Assembly (NCBI RefSeq): GCF_021730435.1
Contig: NZ_JABWGX010000010.1
Coordinates: 1 to 64,000, forward strand
Source: Xanthobacter agilis
GTDB lineage: Bacteria > Pseudomonadota > Alphaproteobacteria > Rhizobiales > Xanthobacteraceae
Reading direction: 5' to 3'
DNA length: 64,000 nucleotides
Under the pieces are notes generated by a model, which did no database searches, had not been told where the DNA came from, and was given only the letters and a program-made list of their open reading frames with translations. This document shows positions 56,374-64,000 of this stretch, in pieces. The stretch's first letter is position 1, and each line of letters begins with the position of its first letter. A program made the position numbers and the translations under genes.

Positions 56374-56461
56374 GAAGACTGGGTAATGTTTACTTTGGAT
56401 TAACATTCGAATACTTATTAAGGTTAACTGCTATTTAAGTAATGTCGGCGATGGTGAGGCC

Positions 56462-59400
56462 ATGAGCACCGCCATCCATCTCCCCTCTGCCGCGCTTCCC
56501 GTCCTCGACCGGGAGAGCGCGCGGCTTCCGCGGCATCTTGCCTTGAGCCTGATGCTGGCCGCTTCGGTCAGCGTCCTGAGCCTTGGCGCGGCGGGCAGCG
56601 CGGGTGCGCAGCCGTCCGGGCAACCGGTGCTGGGCGCGCCCACGCCCGCCAATCCGACACCGGCTCCCAGCCACGCGGCGCCGGGCGCGGTGAACCCGGT
56701 TCCGGACCCCGTTTCCTCCACCCCGGCCCCGGGTGGTGCGTCGGGGGGGATGGAGCCGGTGCCCGCGGCTCTCACGGGCGCGGCATGGAACACGGCAAAC
56801 CAGGGCTATCAGGCCTTCCAGCAGAAGAATTTCGCCCGGTCGGCCTATCTGGCGCGCGAGGTGCTGCGGCTGCGGCCGGATGCGGCGGCGATGTGGATTT
56901 TGCTGATGGATTCCCTCGATGCCGAGGGCAAGCTTTCCGAATCAGTGGCGGCTGGCAACGAGGCCATTGCCGCGGGCGTGAAGGATCCCTCGCTCCGGGC
57001 GCGGCTGGTGGCGCAGAGCAAGGTGCTGGCCCAGGCGCCGTCGCTCGCCGCCAACAAGGCGCTGGAGGCGAACGACCCCGCGAAGGCGGTGGATGAGGCG
57101 CGCCGGGCCATCATGCTGGTGCCGGACGATCTCAGCTACCGCATGCTGCTGGTCTATGCGCTGATCGCCCAGAAGAATTATGAGGCGGCGGAGAAGGCGG
57201 CCGGGGATGCCACCGAGGTCGATCCCCATTCGTTCCTGCCACGGAGCCTGCGGGGATTCCTGCGTGTGCGGCTCGGACAGGTGGCGGGGGGCGAGCGCGA
57301 TTTCGACGAAGCCCTCAAGGACGAAGTCCTGTCCGGCGACACCGAGCGCGACGCGCGCCTGGTCGCGGCCGACGCGGCGCTGTCGGTCGGCCACATTGAC
57401 CGCGCCCTCAAGATCCTGGAGCCCCTGGCCCACAGCGACAACAAGGCGGTGCTCTCCCGCCTGTCGGTGGCGCGGGCGGCGCAGAAAAACCCGCGGATCA
57501 TTCCCGAGAAGGCCAACCAAACCCTGCCGGTGCCCTTCCAGAAGTGCGTTGACACCCCCTATGGACCCTCGTGCGCGCTGGTGCCGGCCGATGCGCCGCC
57601 CGGCAGCGGCGTCACCGACACCCCCGGCTTCTACGCCGCCCAGGACGCATTCGAGGCCTATCGCAAGGGCGACGACGTGGTGGCGGAAAAGCGCATTCGC
57701 GAAGCGCTTCAGTTCAACCCCAAGAACGGGGCCTGGCATCGCCTGCTCATCGACACGCTGGAACGGGCCGGCAAGCTGAAGGAACTGGAGGCGGCCATCA
57801 ACGACGCCGCCGCCAAGGCCGGCGACGATCCGGCCCTTCAGGCCCTGCGCGCCGTCACCGACAAGCGCATCGCCGAGCCCGATGCCAACCAGGCCATCAA
57901 GGAGCTGTCCGCCGGGCGGCCCAAGAACGCCGTCGCCCTCGCGCGCAAGGCGGTGGAGCGCGCGCCGAATGTGATGCCGTTCCGCCTCATCCTCATCAAT
58001 GCCCTGATGGCCTCCGGCCAGACCGAGGACGCCGAGGCCGAGGCGGCCGCTGCCGTCAAGGAGGACGAGAACGACCCCCTGCCGCGTGTGCTCGACGCCT
58101 GGCTGCTGGACAGGCTCGGCCGGCGCGAGGCGGCGGCGGCCGAGTTCGACAAGGTGCTGGGCTCCAATCTGCTCACCGACGCGGAAGAGGTGAACTATCG
58201 CCTCATCGCCGCCAATGCCGCCCTGGTGGCCGGGCAGGGCGAGGACGCGCTGAAGATCCTGCAATCCCTCACCGACGCCAAGAACAAGGATGTGGCCGCC
58301 TATCGCCGCACGGCCGAAGCGCTGGTGAAGACGCCCAACATGAAGCGCCCGGCGCTGGTGCCGCCCACGGTGCTGTGCCAGCCCACCAAATATGGGGTGA
58401 TCTGCTCGGTGTTCTTCGGCGCGCCCGGCGGGCCGGGCGGGGCCGGGCTCAACCCGGCAAGCCCCGGCTATGCCGCCGCCAGCGCCGCTTATACCGCCTT
58501 CGGCCGGCGCGACTATGCCACCGCCATCCGCGAGATCCGCAGGGCCATCGACGCCGAGCCCGGCAATGCCAGCTACCGCATGCTGCTCATGAACGCATTG
58601 ATGGCCGCGGGCCGCTATGCCGAAGCCGAGGGCCTGCTCGACCAGCTGTTGGCGGCGAGCCCGCGCGACGCGGCGCTGCTGATGCAGCGGGGCAACCTGC
58701 GCATGCAGGCCCACCAATATGCGGGCGCCATTCGCGACTTCCGCGCCGCCCTGGCCTCGGGGCGGCTCTCGCCCTCGGAGGCGCGCACGGTGCGCTTCTC
58801 CTTGGTGGATGCCGCCTTGCAGGCGAAGGATCCGGAGCTTGCCATGTCGGTGCTCCAGCCGCTGGCGAACGAGCAGAGCTATGAGGTGCAGGCGCGCCTC
58901 GGCTACACCTACTTGGCCCTTGGCGACAAGGCGCAGGCGCTTGCGGCATTCGAGGTGGCGGCGCGCCGCGCCCAGGGCCGCGAGCAGCGCAACGCCATGC
59001 TCACCGCCCGCGTCAACGTGCTGGTGCAGCTCAACCGCAAGGACGAGGCGCGGGCCCTGTTCGCCGCCGCGTACGAGAGTGGCGACCTCAGGAACATGCG
59101 GATGGTGGATCTCGCGGTGCTGGCGGGGCAGGCGGGCGAGGATGATCTCGCCTTCCAGCTGTTCCAGCAGGCCAACGACAAATGGCAGCTGCGGGGCACC
59201 AATCTCATCAATGCCGGCTACAATGCGCGGCGCACCTACAACAATGCGGTGGCGGTGGATTACTTCAAGCGCGCCATCGACGAGAATCGCAAGGGCGAGC
59301 TGCCGCTTGATCCGCAATACGTCTTCGGCCTCCGGCGCGAGGTGGCGGAACTGAGCCGCACCTGGGGCGCCTATGCCTCCATCAGCTACGGCGCGGTGGG

Positions 59401-60091
59401 CATCGCTCCCGGCTCCTACCTCGCCACGACCACCCCCGGCGCCTATCACACCATCGGCGCCGGCGGCGAACTCTATTGGCGTCCGCCGGGCATTGGCTAT
59501 CGCGACGGGGCCATCTTCGAGCTGTTCGTGCGCGGTTACACCACACTCTATGACGAGAACGGCGGCACCACCGGCATCGAGACCTTCCAAGGCAGCGTCG
59601 GCGCGCGCTGGAAGCCCATCAAGACCGAGAACCTGGTGCTGGAAGTGTCCTATCTCTTCCCCACCGGCGGCACCTCGCGCGAGGATGTGCTGTTGCGGGC
59701 GGCCTATTCCAAGGGCGAGGGCACCGACCTGCGGGTGGACGAGCCCAATTGGCGGGCTTGGCAGGTCTATGCCGACTATAATTACTACACCATGCTGCCG
59801 GAGACGGTGGCGAGCTTCGAGGTGCGTTACGGTCACGCCTTCCGGCTCGATCCCATCAGCGACCATCTGGTGCTGTGGCCGTTCGTGGCCCTCGGCGGTG
59901 CCTATGACAACGGCTATGCGACCCCGTTCGCCATGGGCGTCGGCCCCGGCGTGAGCCTGCGCTACTGGTTCAACGAGGACGAATACCAGGCACCCCATTC
60001 CTACCTGGACCTCATGGCCCAGTACCGCTTCAAGCTCGCCGGCGACGAGCGCGCCGAGGGCCTGTTCGCCGGCGCCTTCCTCTCCTATTGA
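56462..60091 (+). CDS. TPR and beta-barrel outer-membrane export protein (NfrA/BcsC type)
   Basis: A 1209-residue protein. The signal peptide is about residues 1-50 (ending GAAGSAGA). After a proline-rich linker come three TPR modules of about 281 residues each, starting near residues 107, 388 and 668. The junctions carry Cys pairs CVDTPYGPSC (about 361) and CQPTKYGVIC (about 638). From about residue 960 to the end the sequence is beta-barrel-like and ends YRFKLAGDERAEGLFAG with a final aromatic residue. The C-terminus matches NfrA, the phage N4 receptor component. A TPR-barrel fold of this kind exports polysaccharide (BcsC, PgaA, NfrA). The acetylation operon lies just upstream. Confidence 0.85.
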   Translation: MSTAIHLPSAALPVLDRESARLPRHLALSLMLAASVSVLSLGAAGSAGAQPSGQPVLGAPTPANPTPAPSHAAPGAVNPVPDPVSSTPAPGGASGGMEPVPAALTGAAWNTANQGYQAFQQKNFARSAYLAREVLRLRPDAAAMWILLMDSLDAEGKLSESVAAGNEAIAAGVKDPSLRARLVAQSKVLAQAPSLAANKALEANDPAKAVDEARRAIMLVPDDLSYRMLLVYALIAQKNYEAAEKAAGDATEVDPHSFLPRSLRGFLRVRLGQVAGGERDFDEALKDEVLSGDTERDARLVAADAALSVGHIDRALKILEPLAHSDNKAVLSRLSVARAAQKNPRIIPEKANQTLPVPFQKCVDTPYGPSCALVPADAPPGSGVTDTPGFYAAQDAFEAYRKGDDVVAEKRIREALQFNPKNGAWHRLLIDTLERAGKLKELEAAINDAAAKAGDDPALQALRAVTDKRIAEPDANQAIKELSAGRPKNAVALARKAVERAPNVMPFRLILINALMASGQTEDAEAEAAAAVKEDENDPLPRVLDAWLLDRLGRREAAAAEFDKVLGSNLLTDAEEVNYRLIAANAALVAGQGEDALKILQSLTDAKNKDVAAYRRTAEALVKTPNMKRPALVPPTVLCQPTKYGVICSVFFGAPGGPGGAGLNPASPGYAAASAAYTAFGRRDYATAIREIRRAIDAEPGNASYRMLLMNALMAAGRYAEAEGLLDQLLAASPRDAALLMQRGNLRMQAHQYAGAIRDFRAALASGRLSPSEARTVRFSLVDAALQAKDPELAMSVLQPLANEQSYEVQARLGYTYLALGDKAQALAAFEVAARRAQGREQRNAMLTARVNVLVQLNRKDEARALFAAAYESGDLRNMRMVDLAVLAGQAGEDDLAFQLFQQANDKWQLRGTNLINAGYNARRTYNNAVAVDYFKRAIDENRKGELPLDPQYVFGLRREVAELSRTWGAYASISYGAVGIAPGSYLATTTPGAYHTIGAGGELYWRPPGIGYRDGAIFELFVRGYTTLYDENGGTTGIETFQGSVGARWKPIKTENLVLEVSYLFPTGGTSREDVLLRAAYSKGEGTDLRVDEPNWRAWQVYADYNYYTMLPETVASFEVRYGHAFRLDPISDHLVLWPFVALGGAYDNGYATPFAMGVGPGVSLRYWFNEDEYQAPHSYLDLMAQYRFKLAGDERAEGLFAGAFLSY

Positions 60092-60132
60092 GCGGGGCGG
60101 CCACAGCGAACGGATCTGCGCGGCGAGAACCT

Positions 60133-60210
60133 TATGCCAAAGGCCATGAGCGTCACGCGCGGGCCTTTGGCAAGGTCCGCGCGGCCCCGGCCAAAGACCG
60201 GGGCCGATGG
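60133..60210 (+). repeat. Intergenic hairpin repeat, copy 2
   Basis: Shares with 16868-16925 the 5' block TTATGCCAAA and the 3' block GACCGGGGCCGATGG, with a different, longer middle. CTTTGGC and GCCAAAG pair around a CG-rich core, as CCTTGGCC and GGTCAAGG can in copy 1. It lies between the NfrA-like gene and hemN. Confidence 0.6.
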
Positions 60211-60264
60211 CATCAAGGGGCGCCGCTTCATTTTTGCGGCATCGGGGCCCCGCGTGGCGGTTTC

Positions 60265-60278
60265 TTGCGACATGTCAA
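60265..60278 (+). promoter_or_regulatory. FixK/FNR-type box upstream of hemN
   Basis: TTGCGACATGTCAA matches TTGAT-N4-GTCAA with a perfect right half and two mismatches in the left. It is centred near 60271. A start site about 41 bp on would place transcription at about 60313. That favours ATG 60344 as the hemN start. Confidence 0.6.
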
Positions 60279-60343
60279 AGCGGTTGCGCATCGTGTGGCA
60301 CATGGGTGACATGACACAGCCCCGTCAGCCCCGAGACGATGCC

Positions 60344-61801
60344 ATGATGAATACGGCCATGAATACGGCCATGAATACGGCCACTTCCCCTTCGGCCACC
60401 CTGCGACCGGACACGCCCGCCCCGGCGCCGCTCGACACCGCCGGCCTGCTTGCCCGCTATGGGCGCCCGGTGCCGCGCTACACCTCTTATCCCACTGCGC
60501 CGCATTTCACGCCGGAGGTGAGCGGCGAAACCTATGCCAGCTGGCTCGCCGCCGTGCCGGCCGGGAGCGCGGTTTCGGTCTATGTGCATGTGCCGTTCTG
60601 CGCGGAGCTCTGCCTGTATTGCGGCTGTCAGACCGCGGTGGTGCACAACGCCAAGCCCGTCACGGCTTATGCCGAGCGTCTGGAAGAAGAAATCGCGCGG
60701 GTGCGCGCGCACCTGCCGGCACAGCTCACCCTGACGCATCTGCATTTCGGTGGCGGCACCCCCACCATGCTGGCCGAAGCGGATTTCGCCCGGGTGATGG
60801 GGGCGCTGCGACGCGCCTTCGACTTCGCGCCGGACGCCGAGATCGCCATCGAGATCGACCCGCGTACCATGGATGCCGACAAGGTGGCGGTGCTGGCGCG
60901 CGAGGGTTTCAACCGGGCCAGCCTCGGCGTGCAGGACTTCGAGGAGAAGGTACAGGCGGCCATCGGCCGGCGGCAATCCTATGCCGATACCAAGGCGGTG
61001 GCCGACGCGTTGCGGGCCGCCGGCATCACCGCCATCAATCTCGACCTCATGTACGGCCTGCCTCACCAGACCGCCGAAACCGTCACTCATACGGTGGAAC
61101 AGGCGCTGGGCCTCGATCCGGACCGCATCGCCGTGTTCGGCTATGCCCATGTGCCGTGGATGAAGAAGCACCAGACCCTGATCCCCGAGGCCGACCTGCC
61201 GGGGCTGCTGGAGCGCCTGACCCAGGCCGAGCTGGTGTCCGATCTGTTGACCGGGCATGGCTATCGGGCGGTGGGGCTCGACCATTTCGCCCGCGCGTCC
61301 GATCCCATGGCGCTGCGGGCCGAGGCCGGTACCCTGAAGCGCAATTTCCAGGGCTACACCACCGACGACGCGCCGGTGCTGCTGGGGTTCGGCGCCTCCT
61401 CCATCGGCGCGCTGCCGCAAGGCTATGTGCAGAACGTGGCTTCGACCGCGCAATGGCACCAGGCCATGGAGCGGGGTGGCCTGCCCATCGCCCGCGGCAT
61501 CGCCTTGACCCATGAGGATCGGCTGCGCCGGGCCGTCATCGAGCGGCTCATGTGTGACCTTAAGGTGGATCTTGACGCGTTGGCCGCCGCTCACGGGGTG
61601 CGGGCGGATCTGTTCGATGCCGAGCTTGCGGCGCTTGATCCCCTGGTGGCCGATGGGCTCGCGCTGCGCCGGGGCCGGGTGGTGGAGGTGCCGGAAGCGG
61701 CGCGCGCCTTCACCCGCGTGGTGTGCGCGGCGTTCGACCCGCGTCTTCAGGCTGCCCGCGTGCAGGAGCCGGAAAAGAAAAGGCACGCCGCTGCGGTTTA
61801 G
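60344..61801 (+). CDS. hemN: Oxygen-independent coproporphyrinogen III oxidase
   Basis: A 485-residue radical-SAM enzyme for haem synthesis under low oxygen. The cluster motif CAELCLYC is at residues 86-93 with CGC continuing, and the SAM-binding LHFGGGTPTML follows. Family blocks are PRYTSYPTAPHF, EIDPRTMDADKVAVL and YGLPHQTAETVTHT. I start at ATG 60344 because the FixK box would place the transcript start near 60313. Three in-frame 12-bp repeats (ATGAATACGGCC, 60347-60382) give an N-terminal MNTA-MNTA-MNTA. FixK control is supported by fixK next door. Confidence 0.93.
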   Translation: MMNTAMNTAMNTATSPSATLRPDTPAPAPLDTAGLLARYGRPVPRYTSYPTAPHFTPEVSGETYASWLAAVPAGSAVSVYVHVPFCAELCLYCGCQTAVVHNAKPVTAYAERLEEEIARVRAHLPAQLTLTHLHFGGGTPTMLAEADFARVMGALRRAFDFAPDAEIAIEIDPRTMDADKVAVLAREGFNRASLGVQDFEEKVQAAIGRRQSYADTKAVADALRAAGITAINLDLMYGLPHQTAETVTHTVEQALGLDPDRIAVFGYAHVPWMKKHQTLIPEADLPGLLERLTQAELVSDLLTGHGYRAVGLDHFARASDPMALRAEAGTLKRNFQGYTTDDAPVLLGFGASSIGALPQGYVQNVASTAQWHQAMERGGLPIARGIALTHEDRLRRAVIERLMCDLKVDLDALAAAHGVRADLFDAELAALDPLVADGLALRRGRVVEVPEAARAFTRVVCAAFDPRLQAARVQEPEKKRHAAAV

Positions 61802-61822
61802 GGCAGGGCGTGCCAAGGCAAG

Positions 61823-61852
61823 ATGCGGCGGTCGATTGCGTCTCCGCCGCAT
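61823..61852. terminator. Bidirectional terminator-like hairpin between hemN and fixK
   Basis: A 9-bp stem ATGCGGCGG (61823-61831) with CCGCCGCAT (61844-61852) around a 12-nt loop, between convergent genes. Confidence 0.6.
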
Positions 61853-61883
61853 AATCCGGGAAGTGGGACCCGGAACCGAAGCT

Positions 61884-62582
61884 TCAGGCGTTCAGGCCGC
61901 GCAACGCGCTGCTGTCTTTCAGGAGCACCCGGCGCGAGGAGGGCAGGGCGATGGCGGCGGTTTCTTCCAGATGAGTGAGCGTGCGCGACACAGTCTCGAT
62001 GGTCAGGCCGAGATAATCGGCGATGTCCTGGCGCGACATGGGCAAGGTCACCTCGGTGCCGCCGGTGGTGGAGCGCTGGGCCATGTCCAGGAGGAAGGTC
62101 GCGACCCGCTCCTGGGCGGTCTTGCGGCCGAGCACCAGCAGGTGGTTCTGCGTCCGCGTCAGCTCGGCTGCGGTCAACGCCCACAGGGCATGGGCGAGCT
62201 CCGGATCGTCGCTGGCCCGGGCGAACAGAATGGCGCGCTTCACCCGCACCACCTTGCACTCGCTCACCGCCTCGGCGGAGAAGCGGTGGCGGGCGGCGGT
62301 CTCCCAGCCGAACACGTCGCCGGCCAGGCAGAAGGTCTCGATCTGGCGGCGGCCATCGCCCAGCAGCTTGCAGATGCGCACCGCGCCGGTCAGCACGATG
62401 AAAATGTGTTCAGCCGCGGCATCCTCGGCGAAGATCTCGGAATTGCGGTCGAAGGACGTGACCACGCCGAGGCTCGCCAGGACGTCGCGTGGCGTGCGCG
62501 GGGCGGGCTCCTCGCTCCACTGGACGGGCGGCAACGACTGGACATATGCCTTCTGGGTCATTGCGGCAGCGGGGCTCGGCAT
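61884..62582 (-). CDS. fixK: FixK-type Crp/Fnr-family regulator
   Basis: A 232-residue protein from ATG 62582, with AGGAGGG 8 bp upstream. A cyclic-nucleotide-binding fold (residues 30-130) is followed by a Crp-type winged helix with LPMSRQDIADYLGLTIETVS. The N-terminal cysteine cluster of oxygen-sensing FnrN is absent. It therefore acts as a FixK, controlled by FixL/FixJ rather than sensing oxygen itself. It converges with hemN, which carries a FixK-type box, and diverges from the fixL-like gene. Confidence 0.88.
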   Translation of the reverse strand: MPSPAAAMTQKAYVQSLPPVQWSEEPAPRTPRDVLASLGVVTSFDRNSEIFAEDAAAEHIFIVLTGAVRICKLLGDGRRQIETFCLAGDVFGWETAARHRFSAEAVSECKVVRVKRAILFARASDDPELAHALWALTAAELTRTQNHLLVLGRKTAQERVATFLLDMAQRSTTGGTEVTLPMSRQDIADYLGLTIETVSRTLTHLEETAAIALPSSRRVLLKDSSALRGLNA

Positions 62583-62789
62583 CGGAAAAACCCTCCTGAA
62601 ATCCCTATCAGCGATACGCTCCGGCTGCGTTGCGAGAAATTCGGAACGAACACTTAAGTCGCGCCCCTTAGGTATGTTTACGGAGGCCCAGCGATTGCGT
62701 AACAAGGCATGGACGCGTTCAGCGCGCGGGTGGCGGATCGGCGGCCCGCGGGTGCCGGAGGGCGTGCTGCGGCAAGAGGTGGGCGGCGC
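62583..62789. promoter_or_regulatory. Divergent fixK-fixL promoter region
   Basis: A 207-bp gap. The part near fixK is less GC-rich. A CTTAAGT motif near 62653 and TATGTTTAC near 62672 are candidates for FixJ-type binding, but I cannot match them to a defined consensus. Confidence 0.4.
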
Positions 62790-64000
62790 GTGCCGGAACG
62801 TCCGCGTTTCGGGACGGAAAAGGGTGAGGTCACGGCCTTGACGGATGGGAAGACGGCGGTTCCGCCGGCTGCGCGGGCGCCGAAGCTGCCGCGCGGCCTT
62901 TGGCTGGACCTGGGGCGGGGCGGGGCCGCGGCCGCGGTGATGCTGGGCCTGTGCGCGGTTCTCGATCTGCCGCCGCTGGACGCGCCCGGTCTGTTGCTGC
63001 TGCTGCTCGGCATCGTGGCGGTCAGCGGCTTGGGCCTCGCGGCCGCGCTCGCGGCGCTGGTCGTCGGATTGGGCGGCGGCGTGCTGATGGCGGCCCTGCT
63101 GCCGGATTTCGGGCCACTGAACTGGCCAGGCGCGACTTTGTTCCCGATCGTGGGCTGTGGCATCGTGGTGCTCGGCGAGCGGCTGCGCCGCACCCGGCTC
63201 GATGCCGCCGCCCGCACCCGCGATCTCCTGGCGCGGGAAGCGCACCTGTCCTCCATTCTCAGCACCGTGCCCGACGCCATGGTGGTGATCGACGAGCGCG
63301 GCGTGATGCAATCCTTTTCCGCCACCGCCGAGCGCCTGTTCGGCTACAGCGCCGAGGAGGCCCTGGGGCAGAATGTCTCCATCCTCATGCCTTCGCCCCA
63401 CCGGGAGGGGCACGACGGCTATATCGGCCGGTATCTAAAGACTGGCGAACAGCGGATCATCGGCATCGGCCGGGTGGTGGTGGGCGAGCGCAAGGACGGC
63501 TCGACCTTTCCCATGGAGCTGTCGGTGGGCGAGATGCGCTCGGCCTCCCGGCGGTTTTTCACCGGCTTCATCCGCGACCTGACGGAACGGCAGGAGACCG
63601 AGGCGCGGCTGCAGGAGCTGCAGGCGGAGCTGGTGCACATCTCGCGCCTCACCGCCATGGGCGAGATGGCGTCCACCCTGGCCCATGAGCTGAACCAGCC
63701 GCTGTCGGCCATCGCCAATTACATCAAGGGCTCGCGGCGCCTGTTGGATGGCGGCGCGGTGCGCACCGAGATGCTCCAGGGGGCCTTGGAGAAAGCGGGC
63801 GAGCAGGCCCTGCGCGCGGGACAGATCATCCGCCGGCTGCGGGACTTCGTCTCCCGCGGGGAAAGCGAGCGGCGCCTGGAAAGCCTGTCCAAGATGGTGG
63901 AGGAGGCGAGCGCGCTCGCCCTTGTGGGGGCCAAGGAACATGGTATCCAGGTCCGATTCCACTACGATCCGAAATGCGACGTGGTGCTGGCGGACAAGGT
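62790..64000 (+). CDS. fixL: FixL-type haem-PAS oxygen-sensing histidine kinase (partial, 3' end off the window)
   Basis: About 403 codons from GTG 62790, preceded by AGAGGTGG. TTG 62838 is an alternative. Three or four membrane helices (about residues 45-125) precede a PAS domain with the haem-ligand His in [15 protein letters not shown] (H208) and the FixL signature [17 protein letters not shown]. The HisKA phospho-His is in [12 protein letters not shown] (H299). The ATPase part is cut by the edge. FixL senses oxygen by haem, phosphorylates FixJ, and turns on fixK. fixJ should lie just downstream. Confidence 0.92.
   Translation, partial: MPERPRFGTEKGEVTALTDGKTAVPPAARAPKLPRGLWLDLGRGGAAAAVMLGLCAVLDLPPLDAPGLLLLLLGIVAVSGLGLAAALAALVVGLGGGVLMAALLPDFGPLNWPGATLFPIVGCGIVVLGERLRRTRLDAAARTRDLLAREAHLSSILSTVPDAMVVIDERGVMQSFSATAERLFGYSAEEALGQNVSILMPSPHREGHDGYIGRYLKTGEQRIIGIGRVVVGERKDGSTFPMELSVGEMRSASRRFFTGFIRDLTERQETEARLQELQAELVHISRLTAMGEMASTLAHELNQPLSAIANYIKGSRRLLDGGAVRTEMLQGALEKAGEQALRAGQIIRRLRDFVSRGESERRLESLSKMVEEASALALVGAKEHGIQVRFHYDPKCDVVLADK

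Noticed and set aside
56942-59998. A 1018-codon open frame on the minus strand, antisense to the TPR-barrel exporter gene
   Set aside because: Its product is low-complexity and His/Gly/Leu-rich, as expected for the antisense of a GC-rich gene. The plus-strand protein has a signal peptide, TPRs and a family C-terminus.

Overview
The window reads as chromosomal DNA of a high-GC alphaproteobacterium of the order Hyphomicrobiales (Rhizobiales), most like the Xanthobacter/Azorhizobium group. The family call is inference. It rests on FixL/FixK-type oxygen regulators beside hemN, a MucR/Ros-type regulator, a Fur/Mur-type regulator, an NrtR-like Nudix regulator beside nadAB, and alphaproteobacterial gene order around hemE. 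No rRNA, tRNA, insertion sequence, prophage or CRISPR array was seen.

Layout. 1-5.0 kb: a leftward BAT-type operon (MoxR ATPase, DUF58, DUF4381, and two von Willebrand A proteins, the last fused to TPRs and running off the edge). 5.8-17.9 kb: rightward genes for a DUF2778 protein, a PadR regulator, cobT, and the block miaB-phoH-ybeY-tlyC-lnt-xre-metK-trmB. 17.9-25.4 kb: leftward genes for an SDR protein, a PlsC acyltransferase, Fur/Mur, rimI-tsaB, nfuA, rho, hemJ and hemE. 25.36-25.70 kb: a short AT-rich gap between divergent hemE and the PPDK-regulator gene. It carries a TTAA-N7-TTAA CtrA box, five GANTC (CcrM) sites and weak DnaA-box matches, so I propose it as the chromosomal replication origin of the Caulobacter/Rickettsia type. 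25.7-35.7 kb: rightward ppsR-maf-aroE-coaE-dnaQ and mnmE-mnmG-rsmG-parA-parB. Perfect parS palindromes lie at 31.05 and 33.18 kb, and a third near-identical one lies at 41.7 kb.

35.9-45.5 kb: mucR, recR, a marR-FUSC membrane transporter pair, a di-haem cytochrome c peroxidase, and nadB-nadA with an NrtR-like regulator and a likely operator. 45.6-51.7 kb: a leftward, mostly overlapping signalling operon of a hybrid histidine kinase with three receiver domains, CheR, a stand-alone CheB and a receiver-GGDEF protein. 52.0-60.1 kb: a rightward surface-polysaccharide set. It has AlgF, AlgI (MBOAT) and two AlgJ/AlgX-like SGNH proteins, a strong terminator, then a 1209-residue TPR plus beta-barrel protein of the NfrA/BcsC export type with its own promoter region and CtrA box. 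No glycosyltransferase is present, so the polymer synthase must be elsewhere. 60.3-64 kb: hemN with a FixK/FNR-type box, convergent fixK, and the start of fixL, an oxygen-responsive module cut by the window edge.

The pieces fit a near-origin housekeeping region carrying replication-segregation signals (oriC, parABS) and cell-cycle signals (CtrA, CcrM), flanked by accessory modules for envelope polysaccharide export and low-oxygen control. The strongest leads are the putative origin, the three parS sites, the synthase-less acetylation/export cluster beside a c-di-GMP/chemosensory operon, and a repeated intergenic hairpin element present at both 16.9 and 60.2 kb.
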